The notes: a model not told the origin generated them from the sequence alone. Numbered from the stretch's first letter, positions 18,270-27,248 are shown. The stretch: DNA of 36,425 nucleotides from Halorubrum vacuolatum (GCF_900188065.1 NZ_FZNQ01000024.1:1-36425), one strand, 5' to 3'. Program-made: numbers and translations.

Positions 18270-19958
18270 ATGTCACAGCAAGCACGAAAGACCGTCAAAG
18301 AGCAGCACGAAGAACCGTTCTACTGGCTCAATCAAAACAGCAGGGAGTTCCTCACGGAGGGATACCTCCTCGAAGGCGTCGAGCCCGAAGAGCGCATTCG
18401 ACAGATCGCGGAGCGAGCCGAGGAGATCCTCGGTGAGGAGGGGTTTGCGGACAGGTTTTACGAGTACATGAGCCGGGGGTTCTACAGCCTTGCCAGCCCG
18501 GTGTGGGCCAATTTCGGCCTCGAACGGGGTCTCCCCATCAGCTGTTTCGGGAGCTACATGGAGGACACGATGGAGAGTATCCTCTATACGCAAGCCGAGG
18601 TGGGTGAAATGACCAAGCTCGGTGGGGGAACGAGCGGCTACTTCGGCGACCTCCGTCCCCGAGGGACTCCGATCACCAACAACGGGAAGAGCAGCGGGAG
18701 TTACAACTTCACCCAGCTCTTCGACACCATCATCAACGTCGTCAGCCAGGGTGAAACCCGGAGAGGCCAGTTCGCCGGCTACATCGACGTCGAACATGAC
18801 GATCTCGAGGAGTGGTTAAACATCAAGACCGAGGGCGACCCGGTACAGGACATCTACTACGGCGTCATCATCGGCGATGAGTGGTTCCAGGCGATGCTCG
18901 ACGGCGACGCCGAAAAGCGGGAGACCTGGGCCAAGATCATCGAGACGCGGATCAACATCGGCGTTCCCTACATCGTCTTCCGGGACAACATGAACGAGGG
19001 GAAGCCGCAGGTCTACACGGACGAGGGCTACCAGATCAATGCTAGTAACCTCTGCACAGAAATTGCCCTCCCGGCCACACCTGCTGAGAGCTTCGTCTGC
19101 TGTCTCTCAAGCATGAATGCGCTCCACTTCGACGAGTGGAAAGACACCGATGCCGTCGAGACGCTCACCCGCTTCCTCGACGCCGTCATGGAGGAGTTCA
19201 TCCGGAAGGCGGACGGCGTGCAGTTCATGGAGCGGCCCGTTCGCTTCGCCAAGCGACACCGAGCGATCGGGATCGGCGTCCTCGGCTGGCATAGCTACCT
19301 CCAAAAGAACATGATCCCCTTCGACAGCATGGAGGCGATGGAAAAGAACGAGCGGGTCTTCCGAACCATCAAGGAGCGAAGCTACGAGGAGAGCGCTCGG
19401 CTGGCCGAGGAGTTCGGTGAGCCCGACGTACTTGAGGGGTATGGCAGGCGGAACACCACCACCATGGCCGTCGCGCCGACCAAGTCGAGCAGCGTCATTC
19501 TCGGACAGGTCAGCCCGAGCGTCGAGCCGCTGAAGTCGAACTACTTCGTCAGGGACAGCGCGAAACTCAAAGCGACACAGAAGAACCGCTTCCTCCAAGC
19601 GATACTGGCCGAACGAGGGAAAGACACACGCGAGGTGTGGGATGAAATCGCGGCCAAGGACGGCAGCGTGCAGCATCTCGACTGCCTCACCGATGAGGAA
19701 AAGGAGGTGTTCAAGACGTTCGCCGAGATCCCACAGATGGCGATCATCAATCAGGCGGCACAGCGGCAGAAACACATCGACCAAGCACAGAGCATCAACG
19801 TCTCCATTGACCCGGCCGAGGTGAGCGTCAAGCAGATCAACCAACTCTACATCAGTGCATGGGAAAAGGGTGTAAAGAGCCTGTATTACCAGCATAGCGT
19901 GAACGCTGCACAGAAGTTCAGTCAGGATATTCTCGACTGCAAGGCCTGTGAAAGCTAG
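18270..19958 (+). CDS. nrdA: Ribonucleotide reductase class I large subunit (R1)
   Basis: A 562-residue catalytic subunit that reduces ribonucleotides to deoxyribonucleotides. The active-site cysteines are Cys92 (PISCFGS) and Cys277 or Cys278 (FVCCLSS). The thiyl-radical loop NLCTE provides Asn260, Cys262 and Glu264. The radical-relay pair is Tyr539-Tyr540 (SLYYQHS), and the C-terminal thiol shuttle is CKAC (557-560). It is shorter than the E. coli protein (about 760) because it starts straight at the core and has no N-terminal ATP-cone, so dATP overall inhibition through a cone is not expected. The pair is in the order B then A with zero spacing. Serine is strongly AGC-biased, as in nrdB. 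Convergent with the GCS2-type gene 103 bases away. Confidence 0.96.
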   Translation: MSQQARKTVKEQHEEPFYWLNQNSREFLTEGYLLEGVEPEERIRQIAERAEEILGEEGFADRFYEYMSRGFYSLASPVWANFGLERGLPISCFGSYMEDTMESILYTQAEVGEMTKLGGGTSGYFGDLRPRGTPITNNGKSSGSYNFTQLFDTIINVVSQGETRRGQFAGYIDVEHDDLEEWLNIKTEGDPVQDIYYGVIIGDEWFQAMLDGDAEKRETWAKIIETRINIGVPYIVFRDNMNEGKPQVYTDEGYQINASNLCTEIALPATPAESFVCCLSSMNALHFDEWKDTDAVETLTRFLDAVMEEFIRKADGVQFMERPVRFAKRHRAIGIGVLGWHSYLQKNMIPFDSMEAMEKNERVFRTIKERSYEESARLAEEFGEPDVLEGYGRRNTTTMAVAPTKSSSVILGQVSPSVEPLKSNYFVRDSAKLKATQKNRFLQAILAERGKDTREVWDEIAAKDGSVQHLDCLTDEEKEVFKTFAEIPQMAIINQAAQRQKHIDQAQSINVSIDPAEVSVKQINQLYISAWEKGVKSLYYQHSVNAAQKFSQDILDCKACES

Positions 19959-20061
19959 GACGAAGACGTCCTATCGAGTTCCGCCCGACACGTGTCCCCG
20001 GTGAAATGGGCGTGAAGCCGTTGTCGTGCGTCGCTCAAAGGACCAGTTTCGCGCCGTGGGC

Positions 20062-21591
20062 TCACTCGGACGGCCACTCACTGAGCGACCCATCGTAGAA
20101 CGTGTGTGCTTGGTGCCGCAGGTACCGTCGCTGTGCCTCGTGGATGGCCTCACCGGGGGTGCTCCCGCTTTCGAGTTCACCGGCGACGATGCGGCGTTTC
20201 CAGCCCGCTGGCGACGTTTGAGTTGTGACACGGTCACGAAGGGGTGCGATCCAGTCGGTTGCCTCGGCCGTATCGAACCCCTGCTTTTCAAGGCCGGCAA
20301 CGGCGATCGAAAAGAGGTCGTCATAGAGCCGGTCGATCTCCGAAACCCGTTCGCCGTCGGCCGTTATCCACTGCATCTCGGCCGACACCCCCTCGCGGGC
20401 GGCCGCGTAGAAGTTCTCCCGTGCCACGTCCCAGCGAAGGCTACTCACGGGGTGTTCTGACTCCGAGAGTCCGATGACCGATCCGGCGACGGCAGCCACG
20501 AGGGCGATCGTGTCGGGGAGCGTCGGTTGTCCCGGCAGCGGTCGGAACTCGATGCGGGCGTTCGCATCGACCTCGGACGCGCCATCGAAGACGGGTCGCA
20601 CCCAGCGCCAGAAGCTGCCGTGTTTGTGGCGAACGTGAACGAACTGGTCGTCGAACCGCGGCCCTTCCTCGATGACGGCCGGGACGATGGTCTTATCGGC
20701 GACGATTCGGTCAACGGCTTCCTGTGGACTGTCGAGATCCCGTGGGAATGTGACTTTTGGGCTGCCCTCGGAGGGGTTCATCATCCCCTCATAGACGGGG
20801 ATCCGGTTCTCCGCGTGGCTCCCCTCGAGTAGTAACTCATCCGTCAGTTCGCCGTCGTCATAGAGCCCGGGTGGGAAAAACGGTGAGTTAACCGCGAGCG
20901 CGAGAAGCGGCCCCGCGACACGAAGGGCGTTGTTGTGATACGCCGGCAGGTCATCGGCACGCCGTGGTTGCACGTGCGGTTGGATCGAACTGGTCAGGCT
21001 GACCGGTCCCGCCGTTTCGGATCGTATCGTCGCCCCCGGGAGGTCTATCCTGCCGCCGACCGGCGTGTGTTCGGTGACGCTCCCGAAGCCGTGATACCTG
21101 ACCGCGTTGCTGATGTTGATCGCGAGGGACAACCCCTCCTCGTGTGTCGCCTCCATGAGATAGCTTTCCGTGGTGCCGTTCGCCGGACCGATCGTCCACA
21201 TCCCGTCACTGACGAAGCTGATCCCGTCTTCAGCCGCCAGATTCTGGAGGTTCCGTATCTTGGCTTCCGTCTCCCACCGAAGAGCCGTAAGCCCTGCGTG
21301 GTTACACGGATACACGCTGGAGGTGAGTTCGGCGTTGTGTAACCCCAGCTCCCGCTCAAAACCAAGCGTTTCCAACAGGGACCGCGGGACCCGTCGAAGC
21401 GTCCCACTGGCCGTCTCGACGGCATAAAACTCATATTCGAGACCGATCGTGATCTGCCGGTTATCGAACGTTTCCGAGTCGAGATATGTTTTCAGACGCT
21501 CACCTTCCTCACGGACCCGACCTTCAAACGTTTCGAGGTCGATATCCTTCGACTCCTTGAGCCCTGTTATCGTATCACGCCCACTCATCAT
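20062..21591 (-). CDS. Glutamate-cysteine ligase (GCS2) family protein
   Basis: A 509-residue protein of the GCS2 carboxylate-amine ligase family. Near residue 48 it has ITIGLEYEFY, the glutamate-binding start of the family; later come HTPVGGRIDLPG, a metal and nucleotide region around NARIEFRPLPGQPT, and a helical C-terminal third. Haloarchaea use gamma-glutamylcysteine as their main small thiol. The well-described haloarchaeal GshA is around 360 residues, so this longer protein may be a paralogue that joins glutamate to another amine; I therefore give no symbol. Two ATG codons are adjacent (21591, 21588). The TATA-like ATTTTAA at 21617-21623 favours 21591. Confidence 0.8.
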   Translation of the reverse strand: MMSGRDTITGLKESKDIDLETFEGRVREEGERLKTYLDSETFDNRQITIGLEYEFYAVETASGTLRRVPRSLLETLGFERELGLHNAELTSSVYPCNHAGLTALRWETEAKIRNLQNLAAEDGISFVSDGMWTIGPANGTTESYLMEATHEEGLSLAINISNAVRYHGFGSVTEHTPVGGRIDLPGATIRSETAGPVSLTSSIQPHVQPRRADDLPAYHNNALRVAGPLLALAVNSPFFPPGLYDDGELTDELLLEGSHAENRIPVYEGMMNPSEGSPKVTFPRDLDSPQEAVDRIVADKTIVPAVIEEGPRFDDQFVHVRHKHGSFWRWVRPVFDGASEVDANARIEFRPLPGQPTLPDTIALVAAVAGSVIGLSESEHPVSSLRWDVARENFYAAAREGVSAEMQWITADGERVSEIDRLYDDLFSIAVAGLEKQGFDTAEATDWIAPLRDRVTTQTSPAGWKRRIVAGELESGSTPGEAIHEAQRRYLRHQAHTFYDGSLSEWPSE

Positions 21592-21616
21592 TGAGGCTAC
21601 TATTCGGATTCGCTCG

Positions 21617-21623
21617 TTAAAAT
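21617..21623 (-). promoter_or_regulatory. TATA box of the GCS2-type gene
   Basis: ATTTTAA on the minus strand, 26-32 bases before ATG 21591. It supports a leaderless transcript from the first of the two ATG codons. Confidence 0.6.
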
Positions 21624-21713
21624 CCTCCCGCCGATGGACGAACCGCTGAGGGAATACCGAAACGAATGGACCGTCAACAACGAGGGGTCCGAACCCGAAC
21701 GCGACGTTCCCGC

Positions 21714-22886
21714 TCAGTTCCGTTCCGTCTCCAGGGCGACTTCGTCGTCGGTGACCTCCCGCGGGCCGTCAGTGGAGGCTGCGAGGTCCGCGTCCTCGTA
21801 GCTCTCCAACTCCTCTAACGCGGACTCGATGTCGTCGAGCCCGAGCAACTTCTCGGTCTCCTCGTCGAACTGCTTGCCCTCGAGTCCCTCCATCGCCTGC
21901 ACGTCGGAGCCGGAGAGGGCCTTGCCGTACCGGCCGACGAGGCTCGTAAGCTCCTGTGGGAGGACGAACGTCGTCGATTCGCCCGCGCCGATCGATTCGA
22001 GCGTCTCCATCCCGCGCTCGATGATCGCCCGCTCGCCCATCGAGTCGGCCGCACGCGCCCGCAGCACGGTGGAGATCGCGTCACCCTGCGCCTCGATGAT
22101 GCGGCTCTGTTTTTCCCCCTGTGCGCGGATGACGTTCGACTGTTTGTCACCCTCCGCACGCTCGACGGCGGAGCGACGCTCACCCTGTGCTTCGAGGATC
22201 ATCGCCCGGCGGCGGCGCTCGGCGGACGTCTGCTCCTCCATGGCGCGCTGGACGTCCCGCGAGGGGCTCACCTCACGGACCTCGACGGCCTCGACACGGA
22301 TCCCCCACTCGTCGGTCGGCTCGTCGAGTTCGTCGTGGATCCGGTCGTTGATCTCCTCACGTCGCGAGAGGGTGTCGTCGAGCTCCATGTCGCCGAGGAC
22401 CGCCCGGAGCGTCGTTTGCGCGAGGTTCGAGACCGCCTTTTTGTAGTTGTCGACCTCCAGAAAGGCCTTCTTCGCGTCCATCACCTTGATGTAGACGACG
22501 GCGTCCGCGGTCACCGGCGAGTTGTCCCGCGTGATCGCCGATTGGCTCGGTACGTCGATCGTCTGGGTGCGCATATCGAACGCGTAGGTGCGTGAGACGA
22601 ACGGCGGGATGAGATGGACGCCGGGGTCGAGCAGCTTTCGGTACTCGCCGAAGACCGTGAGCGCCTCCCGCTCGTAGGCGTCGACGATCTCGACGGCGCT
22701 CATGATGGTGACCAACACCAACAACAGCGCGAGTACGGCGACGCCGAACATGAGGCTCTGGTTCAAAAGCGAGACCCCCACGATCAACACGAACCCCAAT
22801 GCGAGGTACTGCCAGACCGCGTCCGGCATCCCTCCGGTCGGGCTTCCTGGATCGAAGATCTCACCTTGCGGGCCTTGCGTTCCCAT
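21714..22886 (-). CDS. SPFH/band 7 (stomatin/prohibitin-like) membrane protein
   Basis: A 390-residue protein with one or two N-terminal hydrophobic segments (about 24-42 and 45-62). An SPFH domain follows at about 63-220 (AYEREALTVFGEYRKLLDPGVHLIPPF, split here as AYEREALTVFGEY and then LDPGVHLIPPF). Next is a long Ala/Glu/Arg coiled coil with near-repeats ERRSAVERAEGDKQS, QGEKQSRIIEAQGD, then a Gly/Leu-rich segment and an acidic tail. Stomatin-like proteins form membrane scaffolds and often work with NfeD or FtsH proteases; no such partner is adjacent here. Divergent from hisA with 125 bases between starts. Confidence 0.92.
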   Translation of the reverse strand: MGTQGPQGEIFDPGSPTGGMPDAVWQYLALGFVLIVGVSLLNQSLMFGVAVLALLLVLVTIMSAVEIVDAYEREALTVFGEYRKLLDPGVHLIPPFVSRTYAFDMRTQTIDVPSQSAITRDNSPVTADAVVYIKVMDAKKAFLEVDNYKKAVSNLAQTTLRAVLGDMELDDTLSRREEINDRIHDELDEPTDEWGIRVEAVEVREVSPSRDVQRAMEEQTSAERRRRAMILEAQGERRSAVERAEGDKQSNVIRAQGEKQSRIIEAQGDAISTVLRARAADSMGERAIIERGMETLESIGAGESTTFVLPQELTSLVGRYGKALSGSDVQAMEGLEGKQFDEETEKLLGLDDIESALEELESYEDADLAASTDGPREVTDDEVALETERN

Positions 22887-22981
22887 GACTCGATCTTACG
22901 GTTCGACGACGTTAACAGTTCGCACGAAACGGGGGATTCGCGTGTCCGCGGCGCGATGTGCTCCGACCGACAACCGACCCG

Positions 22982-22988
22982 CTTAATC
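22982..22988 (+). promoter_or_regulatory. TATA box that fixes the hisA start
   Basis: CTTAATC lies 24-30 bases before ATG 23012. It lies inside the longer open frame from 22958, so that longer start is unlikely. Confidence 0.6.
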
Positions 22989-23011
22989 GGCGGGCGATCG
23001 ATCTGACCGAT

Positions 23012-23773
23012 ATGAGCCACTTTCCCGAGTTCGAGGTCATCCCAGCCGTCGACGTTCAGGACGGCGAGGTCGTCCAGCTGGTCGGCGGCGAGCGCGGCAC
23101 GGGCAAACGCTACGGCGACCCGGTGGAGGCGGCTCGTCGCTGGCTCGATGCCGGCGCACACACCCTCCATCTCGTGGACCTCGATGGCGCGTTCGCGGGC
23201 GAGCGGGCGAACGCGGCCGCGATCGAGGCCGTCGTCGACGCCGCCGGCGACGAGGCCGGCCTCCAACTCGGCGGGGGAATTCGAACCGCCGAGGACGCAC
23301 GAGCGCTGCTCGATGCGGGGCTCGACCGCGTGATCCTCGGGACGGCCGCGATCGAGAACCCCGGGATCGTCGAGCGGATCGACGAGACGCACCCGGGAAG
23401 CGTCGTCGTGAGCCTCGATGCGAAGGGTGGGGAGGTCGTCGTCGCCGGCTGGACCGAGGGTACGGGGCTCGATCCGGCCGAGGCGGCCGGCCGATACGAG
23501 TCGCTCGGCGCGGGCGCGATCCTGTTCACGAACGTCGACGTCGAGGGGCAGCTCTCGGGCATCGATCGGGTGGCCGTCTCGGCGATCACGGACGCGGTCG
23601 GGATCCCCGTGATCGCCTCGGGCGGCGTGGCGACCGTCGAGGACGTCGTCGCGCTGAAGGCGGCCGGCGCCGCCGCGGTCGTGGTCGGAACCGCCCTCTA
23701 CGAGGGTGCGTTCACGCTCGCCGAGGCACAGGCGGCCGCGGACGGCGCGGACGGGCGTAGCGACGCGGGATAA
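23012..23773 (+). CDS. hisA: HisA, ProFAR isomerase (histidine synthesis)
   Basis: A 253-residue (beta-alpha)8 barrel that isomerises phosphoribosyl-formimino-AICAR-phosphate in histidine synthesis. The general base is the Asp of IPAVDVQ (residue 12), and the second catalytic Asp is in VSLDAKGG near residue 133. The phosphate-binding ends of the two half-barrels are QLGGGIRT and IASGGVAT. Length is as usual for the family (about 240-250). The start ATG 23012 gives MSHFPEFEVIPAVD and is supported by the TATA box. The stop codon lies within a short tandem repeat. hisB is 3.6 kb downstream, so the his genes are dispersed. Confidence 0.95.
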   Translation: MSHFPEFEVIPAVDVQDGEVVQLVGGERGTGKRYGDPVEAARRWLDAGAHTLHLVDLDGAFAGERANAAAIEAVVDAAGDEAGLQLGGGIRTAEDARALLDAGLDRVILGTAAIENPGIVERIDETHPGSVVVSLDAKGGEVVVAGWTEGTGLDPAEAAGRYESLGAGAILFTNVDVEGQLSGIDRVAVSAITDAVGIPVIASGGVATVEDVVALKAAGAAAVVVGTALYEGAFTLAEAQAAADGADGRSDAG

Positions 23774-23821
23774 CGCGAGCTGACGCGGGATAACGCGAGC
23801 TGACGCGAGCTGACGCGAGGT
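23762..23821 (+). repeat. Tandem repeat spanning the hisA stop codon
   Basis: A 20-base unit, GACGCGGGATAACGCGAGCT, occurs twice exactly (23762-23781, 23782-23801). It is followed by two shortened ten-base copies, GACGCGAGCT and GACGCGAGGT. The first copy contains the last three codons and TAA stop of hisA, so the second repeats the same stop. It looks like a recent slippage product, or a short site array; no hairpin is evident. Confidence 0.85.
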
Positions 23822-23909
23822 GGGACGATGCGACACGACCCGCCGAAACGGTTCGCCGCAGTGAGTTTTAAACGTGCGGGAGCCCTTGCCACGGCTAGTT
23901 ACGAACGCA

Positions 23910-23993
23910 ATGGGAGACGTCATCGATGCGGCCGAGGTGACCGCCACGGCGGGAGGTCCGTGTGGAAGGCGACCGATGGAGGGATGCCCGTGA
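23910..23993 (+). CDS. 27-codon frame overlapping the next gene
   Basis: ATG 23910 opens a 27-residue frame (begins MGDVIDAAEV, ends RRPMEGCP) whose TGA at 23991-23993 overlaps the GTG start at 23990 as GTGA. The ribosome-binding site of the next gene lies in its last codons. A TATA-like TTTTAAA at 23866-23872 is 38-44 bases upstream. It could be a leader peptide, a small protein with two cysteines, or chance. Confidence 0.3.
   Translation: MGDVIDAAEVTATAGGPCGRRPMEGCP
23978..23983 (+). promoter_or_regulatory. Ribosome-binding site that decides the 23990 start
   Basis: GGAGGG touches the ATG at 23984, too close to use it, but stands six bases before GTG 23990. I therefore prefer the GTG as the start of the following gene. 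Confidence 0.5.
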
Positions 23994-24547
23994 GCGACGA
24001 GGCCGTGACCGAACAGCTCGTCCGCACCTACGATCACACCGACGACGCGGGACGGGCGGTCGTCGAGGTCGTCGCCACCCCACGCGAGGTCGACGGACAG
24101 CTACACGTGCCGATCGAGGTGCTCACCACCGGCGAGCGGACCGAACTCACGTTCGAGTTGCCCCACGCATGGTCGGATGCATACCCGCTGGTCCGGTTGC
24201 TCGAATCGGTCGGCTACGGCCCCGGCGGCGTCGACATGCTCGTCGGCGAACGGTTCCCGGTCGTCCGGCGAGGCGGCGAGTTACGGCCCGCGCTCCCCGA
24301 CGGGCGGACGACCGAGCGCGACCGGGGCGAGTTGACGCGTCAGGCCGTCAGACGGACGGGCGAGTACGCTGCCGCGGTCGCGACGTTCACCCTCGTGATC
24401 GTCGTCGGCGCGGTCGTGGCGGCGCTCATGGCCGCGGTGCTCGTCACCCCCGGGCTCGTCACGCCGCTCGCGATCACCGCGGCGATGCTGGTTGCGCTTA
24501 TCACGCGGCGGTGGCGGCCGACGGCCACATCGATACGGACGGTATGA
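23990..24547 (+). CDS. Membrane-anchored protein of unknown function
   Basis: A 185-residue protein. The first ~85 residues form an acidic soluble domain with hydrophobic alternation suggesting beta strands. A basic Arg-rich stretch follows (about 95-127), and the C-terminus has two hydrophobic segments (near 132-155 and 158-175), ending RRWRPTATSIRTV. I recognise no family. The start GTG 23990 is favoured by the GGAGGG site; ATG 23984 is the alternative. It overlaps the 27-codon upstream frame by four bases and is followed 87 bases later by the EamA-like gene on the same strand. Confidence 0.65.
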   Translation: MSDEAVTEQLVRTYDHTDDAGRAVVEVVATPREVDGQLHVPIEVLTTGERTELTFELPHAWSDAYPLVRLLESVGYGPGGVDMLVGERFPVVRRGGELRPALPDGRTTERDRGELTRQAVRRTGEYAAAVATFTLVIVVGAVVAALMAAVLVTPGLVTPLAITAAMLVALITRRWRPTATSIRTV

Positions 24548-24601
24548 CCGCCGGATCGGTCGGTTGGAGCGAGAGACGGTTCCCACCGTCGTATGCAACA
24601 G

Positions 24602-24608
24602 TATTTAT
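24602..24608 (+). promoter_or_regulatory. TATA box of the EamA-like gene
   Basis: TATTTAT lies 27-33 bases before ATG 24635. It falls inside the longer frame from 24593, arguing against that longer start. Confidence 0.6.
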
Positions 24609-24634
24609 CCCGACGGGTGCCTGAGGCACACGCG

Positions 24635-25060
24635 ATGAGCGTCCCTGAGGTAAACGCGGCCGTGGCGTTCGGGGTGTTGACGATGGTCTCGTGGGGGATC
24701 TGGATCGTCGTGGGAAACGCGGCGTCGGAGTCGATGGATCCCATAACGGCAGCGGCCATCTCGTACATCGTCGCGGCCACCCTCGCGGTCGGATACGTGT
24801 TTCTGTCGGGTGCCTCGCTTTCGATCACGCCGCGGGATGGTGGGCTCGCCGCGATAGCCGGCGTGTTCGCCGGGATCGGCTTCATCTCGACGTACGTGGG
24901 ACTTTCACGCGGCTCGGCGACCGTCGTCTCGACGCTCAGTGCGATGTATTTCGTCGTCGCAGCGGTCATCGGCATGACCATCCTCGGCGACGAGGTCACG
25001 GTGACGCGGGTCGCAGGGGTGCTGCTCGCACTGCTAGGCGTCGTGCTTATCGCCCGATAG
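24635..25060 (+). CDS. Single EamA-domain (DMT superfamily) membrane protein
   Basis: A 141-residue protein with about five hydrophobic helices that ends in the family's typical GVLLALLGVVLIAR. It carries one EamA repeat, half the size of the usual ten-helix drug/metabolite transporters, so it should act as a dimer, like small EmrE-type proteins or bacterial YddG halves. TSWGIW-type helices at the start (TMVSWGIWIVVG) and LGDEVTVTRVAGVLL near the end match the repeat. The substrate is unknown. Converges with the UspA gene 20 bases away. Confidence 0.85.
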   Translation: MSVPEVNAAVAFGVLTMVSWGIWIVVGNAASESMDPITAAAISYIVAATLAVGYVFLSGASLSITPRDGGLAAIAGVFAGIGFISTYVGLSRGSATVVSTLSAMYFVVAAVIGMTILGDEVTVTRVAGVLLALLGVVLIAR

Positions 25061-25080
25061 CGGGCGCTTCCGGCGAGAGG

Positions 25081-25821
25081 TTACGCCGCCTCGTCGCTCG
25101 CGGGACGCTCCCGCTGGACGACGAGCACCGGCCCGAGAAACCGCTCTGCAACCTGCTCGGAGGGCATCCCGAAGACGTACGTCGTCACCGACGGATCCGT
25201 CTCGCCCATCACGACCGCCCCGTGATCCTCGGCGTGGCGGGCGATCGCGTCGATCGGCGTCTCGGGACGTTCGATGAGCGTCTCGACTGCGTCCGCGTCC
25301 ATCCCCTGGTCGACGAGCCGGCCGGTCGCGCCCTCAAGCAGCGTCTCCGCGTCGTCCTCGCTCTCGTCCTCCCCGAGGATGTGATAGAGAACCACCTCGA
25401 CGTCGGTGTCGGCGAAGAGCCCGCCGACGAGCCGGGCGGTTCGCTCCAGCCCGACGGTCCCGCGGACCGCGACGAGGACGGACGAGAGCCCCTCCGTTCC
25501 GTTCGGGACGAGCACCGCGAGGCAGTCGTGTTCGTAGATGATCCGGTCGATCGTCGTCTGTGCCTCGTGGGTGAAGACGAGCCGGGTGTCGACGGTCGCG
25601 CCGGCGGTCGTGAGCGTCGTCGCGAACTCCTCGAGCTTTTTCATCGCCCGCTCGCCGAACTGCTCACGGGCCTGTTCGGTCGCCGTCTGACCCGGGATGA
25701 CGTGGTAGCCGAGCAGGACGACGTGTGCGTTTGCGAGGAGCCGCGGGGTTCCCTCGGGCAGGGACTCCCCCTCCAGTACCTCCAGCGGGACGAGCACGGT
25801 CGGTCGGTCAGTGTCGGACAT
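25081..25821 (-). CDS. UspA-type universal stress protein
   Basis: A 246-residue protein with Usp-like beta-alpha segments; the N-terminal part starts with VLVPLEVLEG and the C-terminal part ends in GPVLVVQRE. A GETDPS...GMPSEQVAERF stretch near residue 205 resembles the ATP-binding end of Usp domains in degenerate form, so nucleotide binding is uncertain. It starts two bases after the permease stop, so the two are one operon. Haloarchaeal amino acid permeases are frequently paired or fused with Usp domains, which suggests a regulatory role for the permease. Confidence 0.88.
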   Translation of the reverse strand: MSDTDRPTVLVPLEVLEGESLPEGTPRLLANAHVVLLGYHVIPGQTATEQAREQFGERAMKKLEEFATTLTTAGATVDTRLVFTHEAQTTIDRIIYEHDCLAVLVPNGTEGLSSVLVAVRGTVGLERTARLVGGLFADTDVEVVLYHILGEDESEDDAETLLEGATGRLVDQGMDADAVETLIERPETPIDAIARHAEDHGAVVMGETDPSVTTYVFGMPSEQVAERFLGPVLVVQRERPASDEAA

Positions 25822-25823
25822 GA

Positions 25824-27218
25824 TCAGAAGTCACCTTTGAGTTCGACGTCGGTCGCGTAGTAGCGATACCAGCCGTATGACGCCACCATGATGAGGATAC
25901 CGATGACGATCGAGGCGGGCTGCATGAACGCGATCAGCCCGAAGCTGGCGAGCGCGCCGACGCCGGCCACCGCGAAGCCGGCCGGACAGCGGAACGACGG
26001 GGTGTACCAGTCGGGCCCCTCACGCCGCAGTTGGATCAGCGCGACGCAGATCAGCCCGTACATCACGAGGTGGAGGAAGGAGGCGACCTCCGCGAGCAGC
26101 TCCACCTGCCCGGTCGCGGTGAGCACGACGATGGGCCCGCCGGCGAGCCCGAGCGCGACGTGGGGCGTGCCGTATTTGAGGTTGATCCGGCTCGCCGCCT
26201 CCGGGATGAGATCGTCGCGGCTCACGGCGTAGACCGCCCGCGAGGCGCTGAGGATCGACGCGTTCGCGCTGGAGAACGTCGCGAGCAGTCCCGCAAAGAG
26301 GATCGCGAGCGCGCCGGGCAGCCCGACGAACTCGCGGGCGACCTCGACCATCGCGGTCTCGCCGAACTCCCCGAGGCGGGCCGAGCCGAACGCGCTCGTC
26401 GCGACGAAGATGGTGACGACGTAGAAGACGCCGACGAGGATCACGGATCCGACCATCGCGAGCGGGAGGTTGCGGCTGGGCTGTTTGATATCGCCCGCGA
26501 CCGTCGCGATCTGTGCGAAGCCGAGATAGGAGGTGAACACGAGCGCCGCGGTCTGGAGCACAGGGAGGAGCCCGCCCGGCGGGAAGAACTGCTCGGGGGT
26601 CGACTCCGCGCCGAAGACGCCGAGCGCGTCGAGGCTGCCGTAGCCGAGAAACAGCGTGAGGATGGCAAGCAGCACGACGACGATGGCGTTCTGTAACGCG
26701 GCCGTGTTCTCGGTGCCGAACAGGCTGAGGACGGTGAGCCCGACCCCGAACGCGACGCCGAGCGGGACGGCCGGGCTTATCGGCAGCGCGAACCCCGCCT
26801 CGGTGAACACCTGCCCGGCGTAGCTGCCGAGCCCGACGAGATAAAAGGCGGACGCGAAGACGAGCCCGAGCCAGAGCCCCAGCCCGACGATTGCACCTGG
26901 ACCCGTGCCGAGCCCGCGCGAGATGAAGAAGTAGCCGCCGCCGCTCCGGGGCATCGCGGTCGCGAGCTCGGAGGCGGGCAGCGCGACGAGCAGCGCGATG
27001 ACCGCGCCGATGGCGAACGAGAGCGCCGCCGCCGGGCCGGCGTTTTCGGCCGCCAGCCCGGGAAAGACGAAGATCCCCGCGCCGATCATCGTCCCGATGC
27101 CGATCGCGAGCCCGCCGACGAGCCCGATGGTCCGTTCAAGCTCACCCTCGCCCGCGTCGGCGTCGTGTTCGGCCTGTGGCTCCGGGACGTCCTCGGGCGA
27201 CGGAGCGGGGTCGACCAT
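25824..27218 (-). CDS. APC-family amino acid permease
   Basis: A 464-residue transporter with an acidic soluble N-terminus (about 1-27) and about twelve transmembrane helices. Helix 1 carries the unwound substrate-site signature [15 protein letters not shown], and helix 6 has [16 protein letters not shown], both typical of the amino acid-polyamine-organocation superfamily. The specific amino acid is not readable. I chose ATG 27218 because the 76 codons upstream are atypical and run antisense over hisB, and because ATAAAAAAA (TTTTTTTAT on the coding strand) is 22-30 bases before it. Operon with the downstream UspA gene. Confidence 0.93.
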   Translation of the reverse strand: MVDPAPSPEDVPEPQAEHDADAGEGELERTIGLVGGLAIGIGTMIGAGIFVFPGLAAENAGPAAALSFAIGAVIALLVALPASELATAMPRSGGGYFFISRGLGTGPGAIVGLGLWLGLVFASAFYLVGLGSYAGQVFTEAGFALPISPAVPLGVAFGVGLTVLSLFGTENTAALQNAIVVVLLAILTLFLGYGSLDALGVFGAESTPEQFFPPGGLLPVLQTAALVFTSYLGFAQIATVAGDIKQPSRNLPLAMVGSVILVGVFYVVTIFVATSAFGSARLGEFGETAMVEVAREFVGLPGALAILFAGLLATFSSANASILSASRAVYAVSRDDLIPEAASRINLKYGTPHVALGLAGGPIVVLTATGQVELLAEVASFLHLVMYGLICVALIQLRREGPDWYTPSFRCPAGFAVAGVGALASFGLIAFMQPASIVIGILIMVASYGWYRYYATDVELKGDF

Positions 27219-27239
27219 GGTCCGGCTTTCTCGCCGCGG

Positions 27240-27248
27240 ATAAAAAAA
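27240..27248 (-). promoter_or_regulatory. TATA box that fixes the permease start
   Basis: TTTTTTTAT on the minus strand, 22-30 bases before ATG 27218. It is the strongest AT run in this stretch and rules against the longer open frame that extends to 27446. Confidence 0.7.
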
